Assembly (NCBI GenBank): GCA_016195085.1
Contig: JACQAG010000042.1
Span: forward strand, 62,001 to 126,000
Length of the DNA: 64,000 bases
Reading direction: 5' to 3'
From: Pseudomonadota bacterium
Lineage (GTDB): Bacteria > Pseudomonadota > Alphaproteobacteria > SHVZ01
Shown here piece after piece: positions 43,999 to 51,705 of this stretch (within the stretch, counting starts at the first letter, position 1; each line of letters begins with the position of its first letter). The notes under the pieces are model-generated. The model worked only from the letters and a program-made list of their open reading frames with translations. It had not been told where the DNA came from and did not search any database. The translations under genes and the position numbers were made by a program.

Positions 43999-44364
43999 CT
44001 AGGCGGGTTGGGCGAGAGCGGCCTGGGCCTGTTCCACCAAGCTCTTAAACGAGGCCGGCTCGCGGATCGCCAAATCCGAGAGCACCTTGCGGTCGAGCTC
44101 GATGCCGGCCTGCTTCAGGCCCGCCATGAACTTCGAATAGGTCAAGCCATGGGCGCGAACCCCGGCATTGATCCGTTGGATCCACAGCGCGCGGAAGTCG
44201 CGCTTGCGGTTGCGCCGGTCGCGATAGGCATAGCGCAGCGCCTTCTCAACCTTTTCCAGCGCGATCCGATAGTTGGTCGCATTGCGGCCGCGGAACCCCT
44301 CGGCCAGCTTCAGGACCTTCTTGTGCCGTGCGTGGGCGGTCACACCCCGTTTGACGCGTGCCAT
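43999..44364 (-). CDS. rplT: 50S ribosomal protein L20
   Basis: A 121-residue 23S rRNA-binding protein. The family start [20 protein letters not shown] and the stretch [20 protein letters not shown] are diagnostic. In many bacteria L20 represses its own operon by binding the mRNA leader. It follows rpmI by 15 bases. Confidence 0.97.
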   Translation of the reverse strand: MARVKRGVTAHARHKKVLKLAEGFRGRNATNYRIALEKVEKALRYAYRDRRNRKRDFRALWIQRINAGVRAHGLTYSKFMAGLKQAGIELDRKVLSDLAIREPASFKSLVEQAQAALAQPA

Positions 44365-44379
44365 GGCAGCTTCTCCCGG

Positions 44380-44583
44380 CTATAGGCCGTTGGGCAGGAA
44401 GAACTTGCGCACGCGCGGCATGTCGCGCTCGCTCATCACTTCCGGTCCGCGCGCCTGGCGCTTCATTTTCTGGGGGCGATTGCTGAGCCCATGGCGCTTG
44501 CGCGACGGGTTGAGCTTGATCTTGCCAGTGCCGGTCATCGAGAAGCGCTTCTTGGCGCCGCTCTTGGTCTTCATCTTGGGCAT
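44380..44583 (-). CDS. rpmI: 50S ribosomal protein L35
   Basis: A 67-residue basic protein, [20 protein letters not shown] at the start. The usual infC partner is not upstream in this window. AAGGG lies about nine bases before the ATG. It heads the rpmI-rplT(-pheS-pheT) unit and has a strongly structured leader. Confidence 0.96.
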   Translation of the reverse strand: MPKMKTKSGAKKRFSMTGTGKIKLNPSRKRHGLSNRPQKMKRQARGPEVMSERDMPRVRKFFLPNGL

Positions 44584-44613
44584 TTCAAACCCTTTCTCTG
44601 GGGTTGGAGGCGG

Positions 44614-44657
44614 CCTGGGGGTGGACTTGTCGGAGGGGGTGGGGACCACCCCCTCCG
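44614..44657 (-). promoter_or_regulatory. Structured rpmI-rplT leader with competing pairing partners
   Basis: A perfect 12-bp palindrome, CGGAGGGGGTGG-GGA-CCACCCCCTCCG, covers 44631-44657. On the minus-strand transcript, CCACCCCC occurs a second time about 20 bases after the hairpin (near 44617-44624), so GGGGGTGG has two possible partners. The hairpin lies about 50 bases before rpmI. This arrangement could serve L20 autoregulation or attenuation. The rest of 44584-44888 shows no gene. Confidence 0.6.
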
Positions 44658-44888
44658 GGACCTCCCCGGAGAGCCGCAACACATCGGCCAGGCATGCCCG
44701 ATTTATGAGCCCGGTCGCGACGGAGCGCAGGGTTATAGCGGCGGGACGGGCTTAAGGCAAGCCTGGAGACCGGGCTTGGGGCAACAAAACCGGGCCGGAA
44801 CCCGGGGTATTGGCGCCCGCCCGGGGCATTCGCTTGGGCGTTGGGCTGACCTCCCCAAAGTCCCCGAAGCGACACAGAGGGGCGTATC

Positions 44889-45017
44889 TCAACCGAGCGC
44901 CGCCTCGATCGCGCCCACGAGCTGCCGAGCGAGGCAGCGATAGCCCCATTGGCTCATGTGCAGCCGGTCCGGGTGGACAAGCTCGGCTTCCGTCGCCTGG
45001 CCCGAGCCGACCGTAGA
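44889..45017 (-). pseudogene. SGNH/GDSL hydrolase, C-terminal fragment
   Basis: The last 40 or so codons of a minus-strand frame read ATEAELVHPDRLHMSQWGYR and CLARQLVGAIEAALG before the stop. The DRLHMSxWGYxCLA segment carries the Asp-x-x-His of the SGNH hydrolase family (block V). Upstream of about 45017 the frame loses all similarity and runs into the CBS gene region. Only the end of the gene is left. Confidence 0.7.
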
Positions 45018-45039
45018 CGGCCGGCTCGCCGTCATACGT

Positions 45040-45468
45040 CTAATTGCGGATATAGTGCTCAAGCTGATCGATGACAAATTTCTGATCGGCGATGATGCTG
45101 TTGACCAGATCGCCGATTGAAACGATGCCGCCGATTTTCGACCCATCAGCCACGGGAAGATGACGCACGCGATTCTTGGTCATGACGGCCATGCATTCTT
45201 CAACGGTTTGTTCTGGCCGCGCAACGAGGACATGAGTTTGCATTATCTCTTCGACCATCGTCGTCGGGGAGGACTTCCCTTTCAGGAACACATTCCGAGC
45301 ATAGTGTCTCTCGGTGACGAGGCCGATGAGCTTGTCTCCCTCCATCACCAACAATGAGCCCACGTCGTTGTCCGCCATTTTCCTGATGGCATCCAACACC
45401 GTGGCGCCCTTGTGGATTGAATGAATCTTGTGACCTTTCTGATCGAGCAGCTGTTTGACCGTCGTCAT
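45040..45468 (-). CDS. CBS-domain protein
   Basis: A 142-residue protein consisting of two CBS motifs: IHKGATVLDAIRKMADNDVG...SLLVMEGDKLIGLVTERHYA and ARPEQTVEECMAVMTKNRVR...HLPVADGSKIGGIVSIGDLV. The pair would form one Bateman module that binds an adenosine nucleotide. Proteins of this short type are often linked to redox or stress regulation. GGGAG precedes the ATG, and an Fnr-like box lies about 60 bases upstream. Confidence 0.92.
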   Translation of the reverse strand: MTTVKQLLDQKGHKIHSIHKGATVLDAIRKMADNDVGSLLVMEGDKLIGLVTERHYARNVFLKGKSSPTTMVEEIMQTHVLVARPEQTVEECMAVMTKNRVRHLPVADGSKIGGIVSIGDLVNSIIADQKFVIDQLEHYIRN

Positions 45469-45796
45469 TGGCCAACTCCCGGAAGGATCTGTCTTTATAA
45501 ATTGGGATCCGACTCGGCCCTTCGAGCATTAACCCAAATCAAGGGCTTTTCGGTTTCATGCCAACCGGGATTCCCCCGTTGGACGGTCTGGACGGCCGCA
45601 CCGACGGAGACCGCACCACTTTTCGGTCTCCTCCGCAACTTGAATTTCCCCCGGAGCTTGCAAGTGCGGCTTGATGTCAGTGGCGGAAGGTCGACGGATC
45701 GTCGATCTTGCCGGCAACCGGCAACTTCGTCATGTCTTTATCGTCTTTGATAGTGGCTGCGGGCGGCGGCGGCCAAGCAGCATAGCGGAGGCAACG
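45469..45796. promoter_or_regulatory. Divergent region with a -10 box, an Fnr-like box and a hairpin
   Basis: For the CBS gene, TATAAA (minus strand, 45499-45494) is a possible -10 box, and TTGATTTGGGTTAA (45542-45529) is close to the Fnr consensus TTGAT-N4-ATCAA. An 8-bp inverted repeat, GGAGACCG/CGGTCTCC, lies at 45606-45631. No gene is supported in these 328 bases. Confidence 0.4.
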
Positions 45797-46585
45797 ATGG
45801 ATTGGCTGAGCGTCGGGCCGGCGGTGGCGACCGCCTTTCTAGGCTCGCTGGTGGAGGCGGTGGAGGCGCTCACCATCGTCTTGGCGGTCGGCACCGTGCG
45901 CGGCTGGCCGCCGGCGCTCCTGGGTGCGGCCGGCGGCCTCGCGGCGCTCGCCCTCATCGTGCTGCTCTTGGGTCCGGCCTTGTCCTCGGTGCCGCTGTCG
46001 CTCCTGCAGCTCCTGGTCGGCACCTTGCTGCTCCTCTTCGGCATGCGCTGGTTGCGCAAGGCGATCTTGCGGGCTTCCGGCATCGTGGCCCTCCATGACG
46101 AGGATGCGGCCTATGCCGAGGAGACCAGCCTCCTGCGCGCCGAGCGCGTGCGCCGGATCGCCGGCTGGGATGCGGTGGCCGTGGTCACCACCTTCAAGGC
46201 CACTATGCTGGAAGGGCTCGAGGTGGTGTTCATCGTGATTGCGGTCGGCGCCTTCGGCCAGCTGCTCGTGCCCGCCAGCCTCGGCGCCTTGGCCGCCTGC
46301 CTGCTGGTGGTCGTCGTCGGCATCATGCTGGCGCGGCCCTTGGCACGGATCCCGGAGAACACCCTTAAATTCGCCGTCGGCGTGCTGATCTCCGCCTTCG
46401 GCACGTTCTGGGTCGGCGAGGGAATGGGCCTCTCCTGGCCCGGCGACGATCTCGTCATCCCGGTCCTGGCGCTGGTCCTGCTGGCGGTGGCGCTGGGCTC
46501 GGTGGCGCTCGCCCGGCGCATCGTCTCGGCGCCGGCCGAGCCGGAGGCGCGAACCCTGGGTTCGGGGAGCGCCCGCCATGGCTAG
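45797..46585 (+). CDS. COG4280-type multispanning membrane protein
   Basis: A 262-residue protein with about six to seven helices. Two similar segments, LVEAVEALTIVLAVGTVRGW near residue 20 and MLEGLEVVFIVIAVGAFGQL near 145, suggest an internal duplication with paired Glu residues in the membrane, as in the Gdt1/UPF0016 cation exporters. Between them lies a soluble loop, HDEDAAYAEETSLLRAERVR. The family is annotated only as predicted membrane protein; metal or proton transport is my inference. The ATG follows GGAGG closely. It overlaps the next small gene by eight bases. Confidence 0.75.
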   Translation: MDWLSVGPAVATAFLGSLVEAVEALTIVLAVGTVRGWPPALLGAAGGLAALALIVLLLGPALSSVPLSLLQLLVGTLLLLFGMRWLRKAILRASGIVALHDEDAAYAEETSLLRAERVRRIAGWDAVAVVTTFKATMLEGLEVVFIVIAVGAFGQLLVPASLGALAACLLVVVVGIMLARPLARIPENTLKFAVGVLISAFGTFWVGEGMGLSWPGDDLVIPVLALVLLAVALGSVALARRIVSAPAEPEARTLGSGSARHG

Positions 46586-46796
46586 CCTCTTGGCCGGGCT
46601 CAGCGAGCTCCTCGGTCTCTTCGTCGACGATGGCAGCCTCGCCGTGGGCTTGCTCGTGTGGCTCGCCGTGGTCGGGCTGCTGGCGCCAAGAGCCCCGCTC
46701 GGCGCCGAGGCGATGGCGGCGATCCTGTTTCTCGGCTGCCTTGCCATCCTCATCGAGAATGTGCGCCGCACGGCGCAGCGCCGTCGGAAGGGTTGA
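46578..46796 (+). CDS. Small membrane protein coupled to the COG4280 gene
   Basis: A 72-residue protein with two helices, SLAVGLLVWLAVVGLLA and AMAAILFLGCLAILI, and a basic end RRTAQRRRKG. Its ATG lies inside the end of the preceding gene (8-base overlap), so the two are probably translated together and may form a complex. No family is recognised. Confidence 0.7.
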   Translation: MASLLAGLSELLGLFVDDGSLAVGLLVWLAVVGLLAPRAPLGAEAMAAILFLGCLAILIENVRRTAQRRRKG

Positions 46797-46822
46797 TCCG
46801 AAGTCCGGCCGTTGGCCAAACC

Positions 46823-47185
46823 CTAGGAGGCGAGGCCGGCGCGCTCCTTCAGCCCTTCCTTGCCGTATTGCAGCACCTGCACCTTCTCCAAGGTGACCAG
46901 CCCGCTCTGCATCATCCGGTCGAGGACCGGCAGGAATCCCCTGATCTTGGCCTCGGTGTCGACGATCTCGACGACGATCGGCAGGTCGTAGGATAGCCGC
47001 ATGATCTTCGCGGTATGGAGCCGGCTGGAATGGCCGAAGCCCATCGGCCCGCGCAGCACGGTGGCACCGGCGAGATGCACCTCGCGCGCCTTCAGCACGA
47101 TGGCTTCGTAGAGGGGCTGATGCTCGAAGCGATCGTTCTCGCCGAAGAAGATCCTGAGCAAGACCGCGTCCTTGGGAATCTGCAT
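46823..47185 (-). CDS. DUF190 PII-like protein
   Basis: A 120-residue protein of the DUF190 family, which has a PII-like ferredoxin fold and usually forms trimers. Motifs are LLRIFFGENDRF at the start, ARGxxLAGATVLRGPMGFGH in the middle and LPIVVEIVDTEAKI. DUF190 genes are often found next to crcB. Here it follows the antiporter by 26 bases on the same strand, so it should be read from the fluoride-riboswitch transcript. It may sense a ligand and modulate the antiporter (inference). Confidence 0.9.
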   Translation of the reverse strand: MQIPKDAVLLRIFFGENDRFEHQPLYEAIVLKAREVHLAGATVLRGPMGFGHSSRLHTAKIMRLSYDLPIVVEIVDTEAKIRGFLPVLDRMMQSGLVTLEKVQVLQYGKEGLKERAGLAS

Positions 47186-47211
47186 CGTTTCCTCCCGGGA
47201 AGGTGCCGGCG

Positions 47212-48441
47212 CTAATCCGCTTTTTGTCCGAGCTCGGCCGTTGCTGTCGCCGTCGCCGCAGTCGGCAAAGAAGCCGCTTCATCCTCGACGCCAGCCGGCA
47301 GCAGATGCCTCGGCAAATAGAAGGCATTGGCAATCAGCGTCGGTGCGACGGCGCTGGCGACCACCGCTGCGACCAAGGCCGAATATTGCGATTGGTCGAT
47401 GATGCCGTGCGCGAGGCCGAAGAGCGAGGAGATCGTGCCGAAGGTAAGCCCGGTCGACATCATCAAAGTCGTGTAGATGCCCTCCTGGCGAGGCGATCCG
47501 AAAGCCCGCGCGGTCGGATAGACGCCGACGAACTTGGTCGCGAGCTTGACGACCAGCATCACCAGGAAGGCAGAAGGTGCCGCGATCAGAGCCGGCAGGG
47601 AGACGAACGAGCCGGCGCGGATGAAGTAGAACGGCGTCAGGAAGCCGAAGCACAAGGTCCGGAGCCTGCGGATCAGGATATGGTCCTTGCCGACGCTGCC
47701 GGCGAGGATCATGCCGATGAGATAAGACGGCAGCACCGCCTCGCTGTCGGCCCAGGTCGCCAGCGCCCCCAGTCCAAACAGCAGCAGCAAGAGGTATTTG
47801 GTTTCGAGCTCGGAGGGGCGGCCGCCGTAGCGCCGGAAGAACTCCGTGGTGAACCACGGCAGGATCGCCAGCGCGGCGATGACGGCGGCAAGGAAGATCA
47901 ACGTCCTCAGCGTGAACGGGGCGAAGATGAGGCCGAGCGCCAGCACCGTGCCGAGATCGGTGATGAAGCATGCCGCCAGCACGACCTTGCCATAGTCGGT
48001 GGCGTTGAAGCCGAATTCGAGCATGACCGCGTACACCACGGCGACCGAGGTCGTGGACATGGCCACACCGGCGAGCCAGCTCGCTATCGGATCCCAGCCG
48101 AGGAGGTAGCGCGCGGCCGCCGTGCAGCCGAGGAAGGGTGCAAGGAAGCTGATGAAGCCGATAGCCCCGGCCTCCTTCCAGCGCGCTCGGAACACAACCG
48201 GGTCCAGCTCGGCGCCGGCGAGGAAAGTGAGCACGATGGCTCCGGTCCCGGAGAGGAATCTGATCCAGGTCTCGTCCGTGCCGAGGATGGCGGCGCCGAT
48301 CGCCGCCCCGATGATGAGCTGCGCGATGGTGCCGACGACGATCTCGGAAAGCGCGGTCGCGATCCTGAGCCAAATGGATATGAGCGTCGCTACGAGCGCC
48401 AGCCCGAGCCACAGCGCAGCCTGGGTCCAAATCTGAGTCAT
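47212..48441 (-). CDS. CPA2-family cation:proton antiporter under a fluoride riboswitch
   Basis: A 409-residue membrane protein with about twelve helices. Stretches such as FLAGAELDPVVFRARWKEAG, AMSTTSVAVVYAVMLEFGF and AACFITDLGTVLALGL (with the ion-binding Asp in the TDL segment) mark the Na+/H+ exchanger core. The ATG at 48441 has GAGGT seven bases ahead. A fluoride aptamer and terminator lie in its leader, 35-150 bases upstream. Exchangers of this type are known among genes controlled by fluoride riboswitches. Whether it moves fluoride, Na+ or protons is not shown. Confidence 0.93.
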   Translation of the reverse strand: MTQIWTQAALWLGLALVATLISIWLRIATALSEIVVGTIAQLIIGAAIGAAILGTDETWIRFLSGTGAIVLTFLAGAELDPVVFRARWKEAGAIGFISFLAPFLGCTAAARYLLGWDPIASWLAGVAMSTTSVAVVYAVMLEFGFNATDYGKVVLAACFITDLGTVLALGLIFAPFTLRTLIFLAAVIAALAILPWFTTEFFRRYGGRPSELETKYLLLLLFGLGALATWADSEAVLPSYLIGMILAGSVGKDHILIRRLRTLCFGFLTPFYFIRAGSFVSLPALIAAPSAFLVMLVVKLATKFVGVYPTARAFGSPRQEGIYTTLMMSTGLTFGTISSLFGLAHGIIDQSQYSALVAAVVASAVAPTLIANAFYLPRHLLPAGVEDEAASLPTAATATATAELGQKAD

Positions 48442-48474
48442 GGTGACCTCACATCCGTTTCGGGCGGCGGGCCA

Positions 48475-48499
48475 CAAAAAACCCGCCGGCTTGGCGGGT
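48475..48499 (-). terminator. Terminator of the fluoride riboswitch expression platform
   Basis: On the minus strand, ACCCGCC-AAGCC-GGCGGGT forms a 7-bp GC-rich stem directly followed by a T-run (48481-48476). It lies between the aptamer and the antiporter start, as expected for a transcription switch. Confidence 0.92.
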
Positions 48500-48529
48500 C
48501 GTCATCGACCTCCCTCCGCCATCTTGCGC

Positions 48530-48580
48530 GGTAGGAGTCATCAGCCTCTCTAGGCAGTTATCGGGGAACTCCATCCCCAT
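48530..48580 (-). promoter_or_regulatory. Fluoride riboswitch aptamer (crcB motif)
   Basis: On the minus strand the sequence contains GGGGATGGAGTTCCCC, then ATAACTGCC, and ends GGCTGATGACTCCTACC. All three conserved blocks of the fluoride aptamer are present (GGnGATGG, the pseudoknot-forming middle and CTGATGACTCCTAC), in the right order and spacing. The intrinsic terminator 30 bases downstream forms the switch. Fluoride should prevent termination and turn on the antiporter and the DUF190 gene. Confidence 0.95.
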
Positions 48581-48757
48581 CCATCACGCCAAGACTTAGC
48601 ATCCTGCGGTTGGGATTTCCAGACGGCCCTAGGAAGCTCGGTTGCGCGCCCTGGCTCTCGACCGCCGGCCGATGCAGATGGCTAGCGGCTTCGGCTGCGA
48701 TCGTGATCAAGTAGGCGATGCCGGCAGAGGACGGCGGCAGCGGAGAGTCGGAAGGAC

Positions 48758-49141
48758 ATGAACTATCTCTGGGTGGCGCTCGGCAGCGCCTTGGGGGGCA
48801 CGGCGCGCTATTGGGCTTCGGGGTTCATCGCCTCCCAGTTCGGCGAAACCTTCCCCTGGGGCACCATCATCGTCAACGTGACCGGCTCTTTCGTCATCGG
48901 CCTCTTCGGCGCCCTCGGGCTGCCGGAGGGGCGCTTCATTCTCGATCCCTCCCTGCGTATCTTCGTCATGGTCGGAATCTGCGGCGGCTATACGACATTT
49001 TCTTCCTTCAGCCTGCAGACGCTCAACCTCGTGCGCGACGGCGAATGGCTCTATGCCGGCGCCAATATTCTCTATTCGGTCGTGCTGTGCCTGGTCGCCG
49101 TGTGGCTCGGCCATGTCGCCGGCCAAGCCATCAACCGCTAG
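48758..49141 (+). CDS. crcB: Fluoride channel CrcB/Fluc
   Basis: A 127-residue dual-topology fluoride channel with four helices. Motifs are GSALGGTARYWASG, the GTIIVNVTGSFVIG segment with the pore Asn, and GICGGYTTFSSFS, which holds the Phe and polar residues that line the path. GGAAGG lies before the ATG. It is divergent from the riboswitch-controlled antiporter; no aptamer is seen in its own 160-base leader. Confidence 0.95.
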   Translation: MNYLWVALGSALGGTARYWASGFIASQFGETFPWGTIIVNVTGSFVIGLFGALGLPEGRFILDPSLRIFVMVGICGGYTTFSSFSLQTLNLVRDGEWLYAGANILYSVVLCLVAVWLGHVAGQAINR

Positions 49142-49205
49142 CTGCTGCCGGTTGACGCTGGCGGTGTAGCGTCCATGATGCTCGAGTGTGATCGAGGAGG
49201 TGACG

Positions 49206-50477
49206 ATGGACTCCGCGACTGAGCTCGAAGGACGCGCCGCCGCCCTGGTGGACGAGGCGCGGCTCTGGCGCCGGCACATGGAGATGGCGAAGCTGGGCGC
49301 CACGCCCAAGGGCGGGGTCCGGCGTCCGGCCCTCACCTCCGACGACAACCGGGCCCGGGCGCTCCTAGCCGAATGGGGTGCGGCAATCGGCTTCACCAGC
49401 GCCATCGACCCCATCGGCAATTTCTTCGTGCGCCGCGAGGGGAGCGAGGCGACGGCGCTGCCGGTGGTGAGCGGCTCGCACACCGACACCCAGCCCTCCG
49501 GCGGCAAGTTCGACGGCATCTATGGGGTGCTGGCGGCCTTGGAAGCGATGGAGGCGATCGAGCGCGCGGGCATCAAGACCCGTCGGCCGATCGAAGCGGC
49601 GGTGTGGACCAGCGAGGAGGGCGGATCCAGGTTTCAGCTGGGCTGCCTCGGCTCCAGCGTGTTCGCCGGCGCCACACCCTTGGCCGATGCGCTCGCCGCC
49701 AAGGACTATGACGGCGTCAGCGTCGCGACCGCGATCGAAGAGACCAGGCGCGCGGTGCCGATGGCGGCCGACCGCGCGCTTGGATTCCCGCTCTCGGCCT
49801 TCGTCGAGGCGCATATCGAGCAGGGACCGGAGCTGGAAGCGGTGGGGAAGACCATCGGCATCGTCACCGTCATCCAGGGCGCCCGCCGTTTCCTCATCGA
49901 GGTCACCGGCGAGGACGGGCATGCCGGCACGGTCAAGCGGGCGTTGCGCAAGGATGCGTTCCTCGCCGCCATCCGCATGGCCGCCGCGCTCGAGCGGCAT
50001 TTCCATGACCCCGAAGACGTGGTGCGCTTCACCATCGGGCGCTTCGTGGTGACGCCCAATGCACCCGCGGTCATTCCCGGCCGCGTCATCTTCACCGTCG
50101 ACTTCCGCCACCCCGAGCCTTCGGTCCTGGACCGTCTGGGCGACGGTGTGGCCCGGATCTGCGAAGCGGCGAAGGGGCCTTGCGGGGTCAAGGTCGAGCA
50201 GACTTCGGCCACCAAGCCGGTACACTTCTCCGGCCTGGTGCCGGACCTGGTCGAAGCCGCGGCCCGGCGCCTCAAATTGCCGGCGATGCGCATGCTCTCA
50301 GGCGCGGGCCACGACTCGATCTATCTCAATCGCTGCTGCCCGACCGGCATGATCTTCGTGCCCTGCGAGAAGGGGATCAGCCATAGCGAGATCGAGAACG
50401 CCGCACCGTCCGACCTCGCCGCCGGCGCCCGGGTGCTGGCCGAGGTCTTGGTCGAGCTCGCCAACCGTCCCGATTGA
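49206..50477 (+). CDS. Zn-dependent M20 amidohydrolase (N-carbamoyl amino acid/allantoate type)
   Basis: A 423-residue cytoplasmic hydrolase that cleaves carbamoyl or ureido groups. Metal and active-site motifs are GSHTDTQPSGGKFDG, TSEEGGSRF, FVEAHIEQGP, the dimerisation loop DGHAGTVKR and the final HSE in KGISHSEIEN. The ATG at 49206 has GAGGAGG ahead; a GTG six codons upstream is possible. Substrate could be an N-carbamoyl-L-amino acid, allantoate or ureidoglycolate. It stands alone, though a TAXI binding protein follows. Confidence 0.92.
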   Translation: MDSATELEGRAAALVDEARLWRRHMEMAKLGATPKGGVRRPALTSDDNRARALLAEWGAAIGFTSAIDPIGNFFVRREGSEATALPVVSGSHTDTQPSGGKFDGIYGVLAALEAMEAIERAGIKTRRPIEAAVWTSEEGGSRFQLGCLGSSVFAGATPLADALAAKDYDGVSVATAIEETRRAVPMAADRALGFPLSAFVEAHIEQGPELEAVGKTIGIVTVIQGARRFLIEVTGEDGHAGTVKRALRKDAFLAAIRMAAALERHFHDPEDVVRFTIGRFVVTPNAPAVIPGRVIFTVDFRHPEPSVLDRLGDGVARICEAAKGPCGVKVEQTSATKPVHFSGLVPDLVEAAARRLKLPAMRMLSGAGHDSIYLNRCCPTGMIFVPCEKGISHSEIENAAPSDLAAGARVLAEVLVELANRPD

Positions 50478-50601
50478 GAGCGGGATCGCTAGCGGAAAAT
50501 CGCCTCTCGATCGCCCCACCGAGGATGCCATCGGCAAATAATCTGTTAGAGTGGTTCACATGGTCTGATCATGCCGGACAGCGATCACGGGGCTCCTCCT
50601 G

Positions 50602-51642
50602 ATGGCAGGCGCGAATAGGGCGAGCGCAGGCAAGAGGCCTCGGGTCCGGGCAAGGCTTCTTCTCGTCCTCGCTGCCCTCTGGCTCCCGGCGCTTGCCGTC
50701 TCGGCCCAGGACATCCGCTTCTTCCGCATCGGCACCGGCCCCATCGGCGGCGCCAATTTCGCCATCGGCGGCCTCTTGGCCGGCGCCATCTCCAATCCCC
50801 CCGGCAGCCGCGAGTGCGAGCGCGGCGGCAGCTGCGGCGTGCCCGGCCTCATCGCGGTGGCGCAGGCCACCGCCGGTTCGGTGGAGAATGTCGAGAAGAT
50901 CGGCAAGGGCCAGCTCGATGGCGGCTTGACCCAGGCGGACATCGCCTTCTGGGCCTATTACGGCGCCGGCCTCTATACGCCGGCCGGCGCCATTCATGAG
51001 CTGCGCGCCGTGGCCAATCTCTACGCCGATTTCGTCCATCTGGTGGTGCGCGCCGACAGCCCGATCAACACGGTGGCCGATCTCCGCGGCAAGCGCGTGT
51101 CCCTGGGCGAGCCCGGCTCGGGCACGCTCGTCGATGCGCAGATGGTGCTGAGAGCCTTTCGCATCGAGGAAGCGTCCCTGCAGCCGAGCTATCTGCGCGT
51201 GGGCGAATCCCTGGATCGCATGCTGGCGGGCGAGCTCGATGCCTTGTTCCAGGTCGGCGGCGTGCCCACGGCCGACATCGCCGAGCTGGCCCAGCGCCTG
51301 CCGGTGCGCCTGGTGCCGATCGCCGGCCCGGAGATCGACGCCTTGCGCGCCTCCCAGCCCTTCTTCACCGAGGCGACGATCCCCCAGGACGCCTATAAGG
51401 GTGTGAGCCAGCCGGTCGCCACCATCGCCACCGGCGCCTTGTTCGTCGTCTCCTCGAAGGTGGACGACGACACCGTCTTCGGCATCGCCAAGGCGCTCTG
51501 GCACAAGAACACCCGTGCCGTCTTCGACAACGGTCCACCCGAGGCCAAGCGCATTCAGCTCGGCAACGCGCTTTCCACCGTGCCGATCCCGCTCCATCCC
51601 GGCGCCGAACGCTACTACCGCGAGGCGAAGCTCTTGGAGTAG
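50602..51642 (+). CDS. TAXI-family TRAP substrate-binding protein
   Basis: A 346-residue periplasmic protein with a signal peptide, ARLLLVLAALWLPALAVSA, then the family start RFFRIGTGPIGGANFAIGG. Further marks are GGLTQADIAFWAYYG, LRGKRVSLGEPGSGTLVDA and LDALFQVGGVP. TAXI proteins bind glutamate-like or other small acids and work with a fused DctQM permease, which is absent here. The insertion SRECERGGSCGVPG with two Cys is unusual enough to note. The ribosome site is weak. Confidence 0.88.
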   Translation: MAGANRASAGKRPRVRARLLLVLAALWLPALAVSAQDIRFFRIGTGPIGGANFAIGGLLAGAISNPPGSRECERGGSCGVPGLIAVAQATAGSVENVEKIGKGQLDGGLTQADIAFWAYYGAGLYTPAGAIHELRAVANLYADFVHLVVRADSPINTVADLRGKRVSLGEPGSGTLVDAQMVLRAFRIEEASLQPSYLRVGESLDRMLAGELDALFQVGGVPTADIAELAQRLPVRLVPIAGPEIDALRASQPFFTEATIPQDAYKGVSQPVATIATGALFVVSSKVDDDTVFGIAKALWHKNTRAVFDNGPPEAKRIQLGNALSTVPIPLHPGAERYYREAKLLE

Positions 51643-51705
51643 GCGATTCTGCGGCGATTGCCGTTGCGGCCAGCGCTTGCGCCGGCCCCCTCGCCTCGGC
51701 TACGG

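Noticed and set aside
48600-48757. A second fluoride riboswitch in front of crcB on the plus strand
   Set aside because: A GGCGATG occurs near 48712, but the obligatory CTGATGACnCCTAC end and the middle block are missing.
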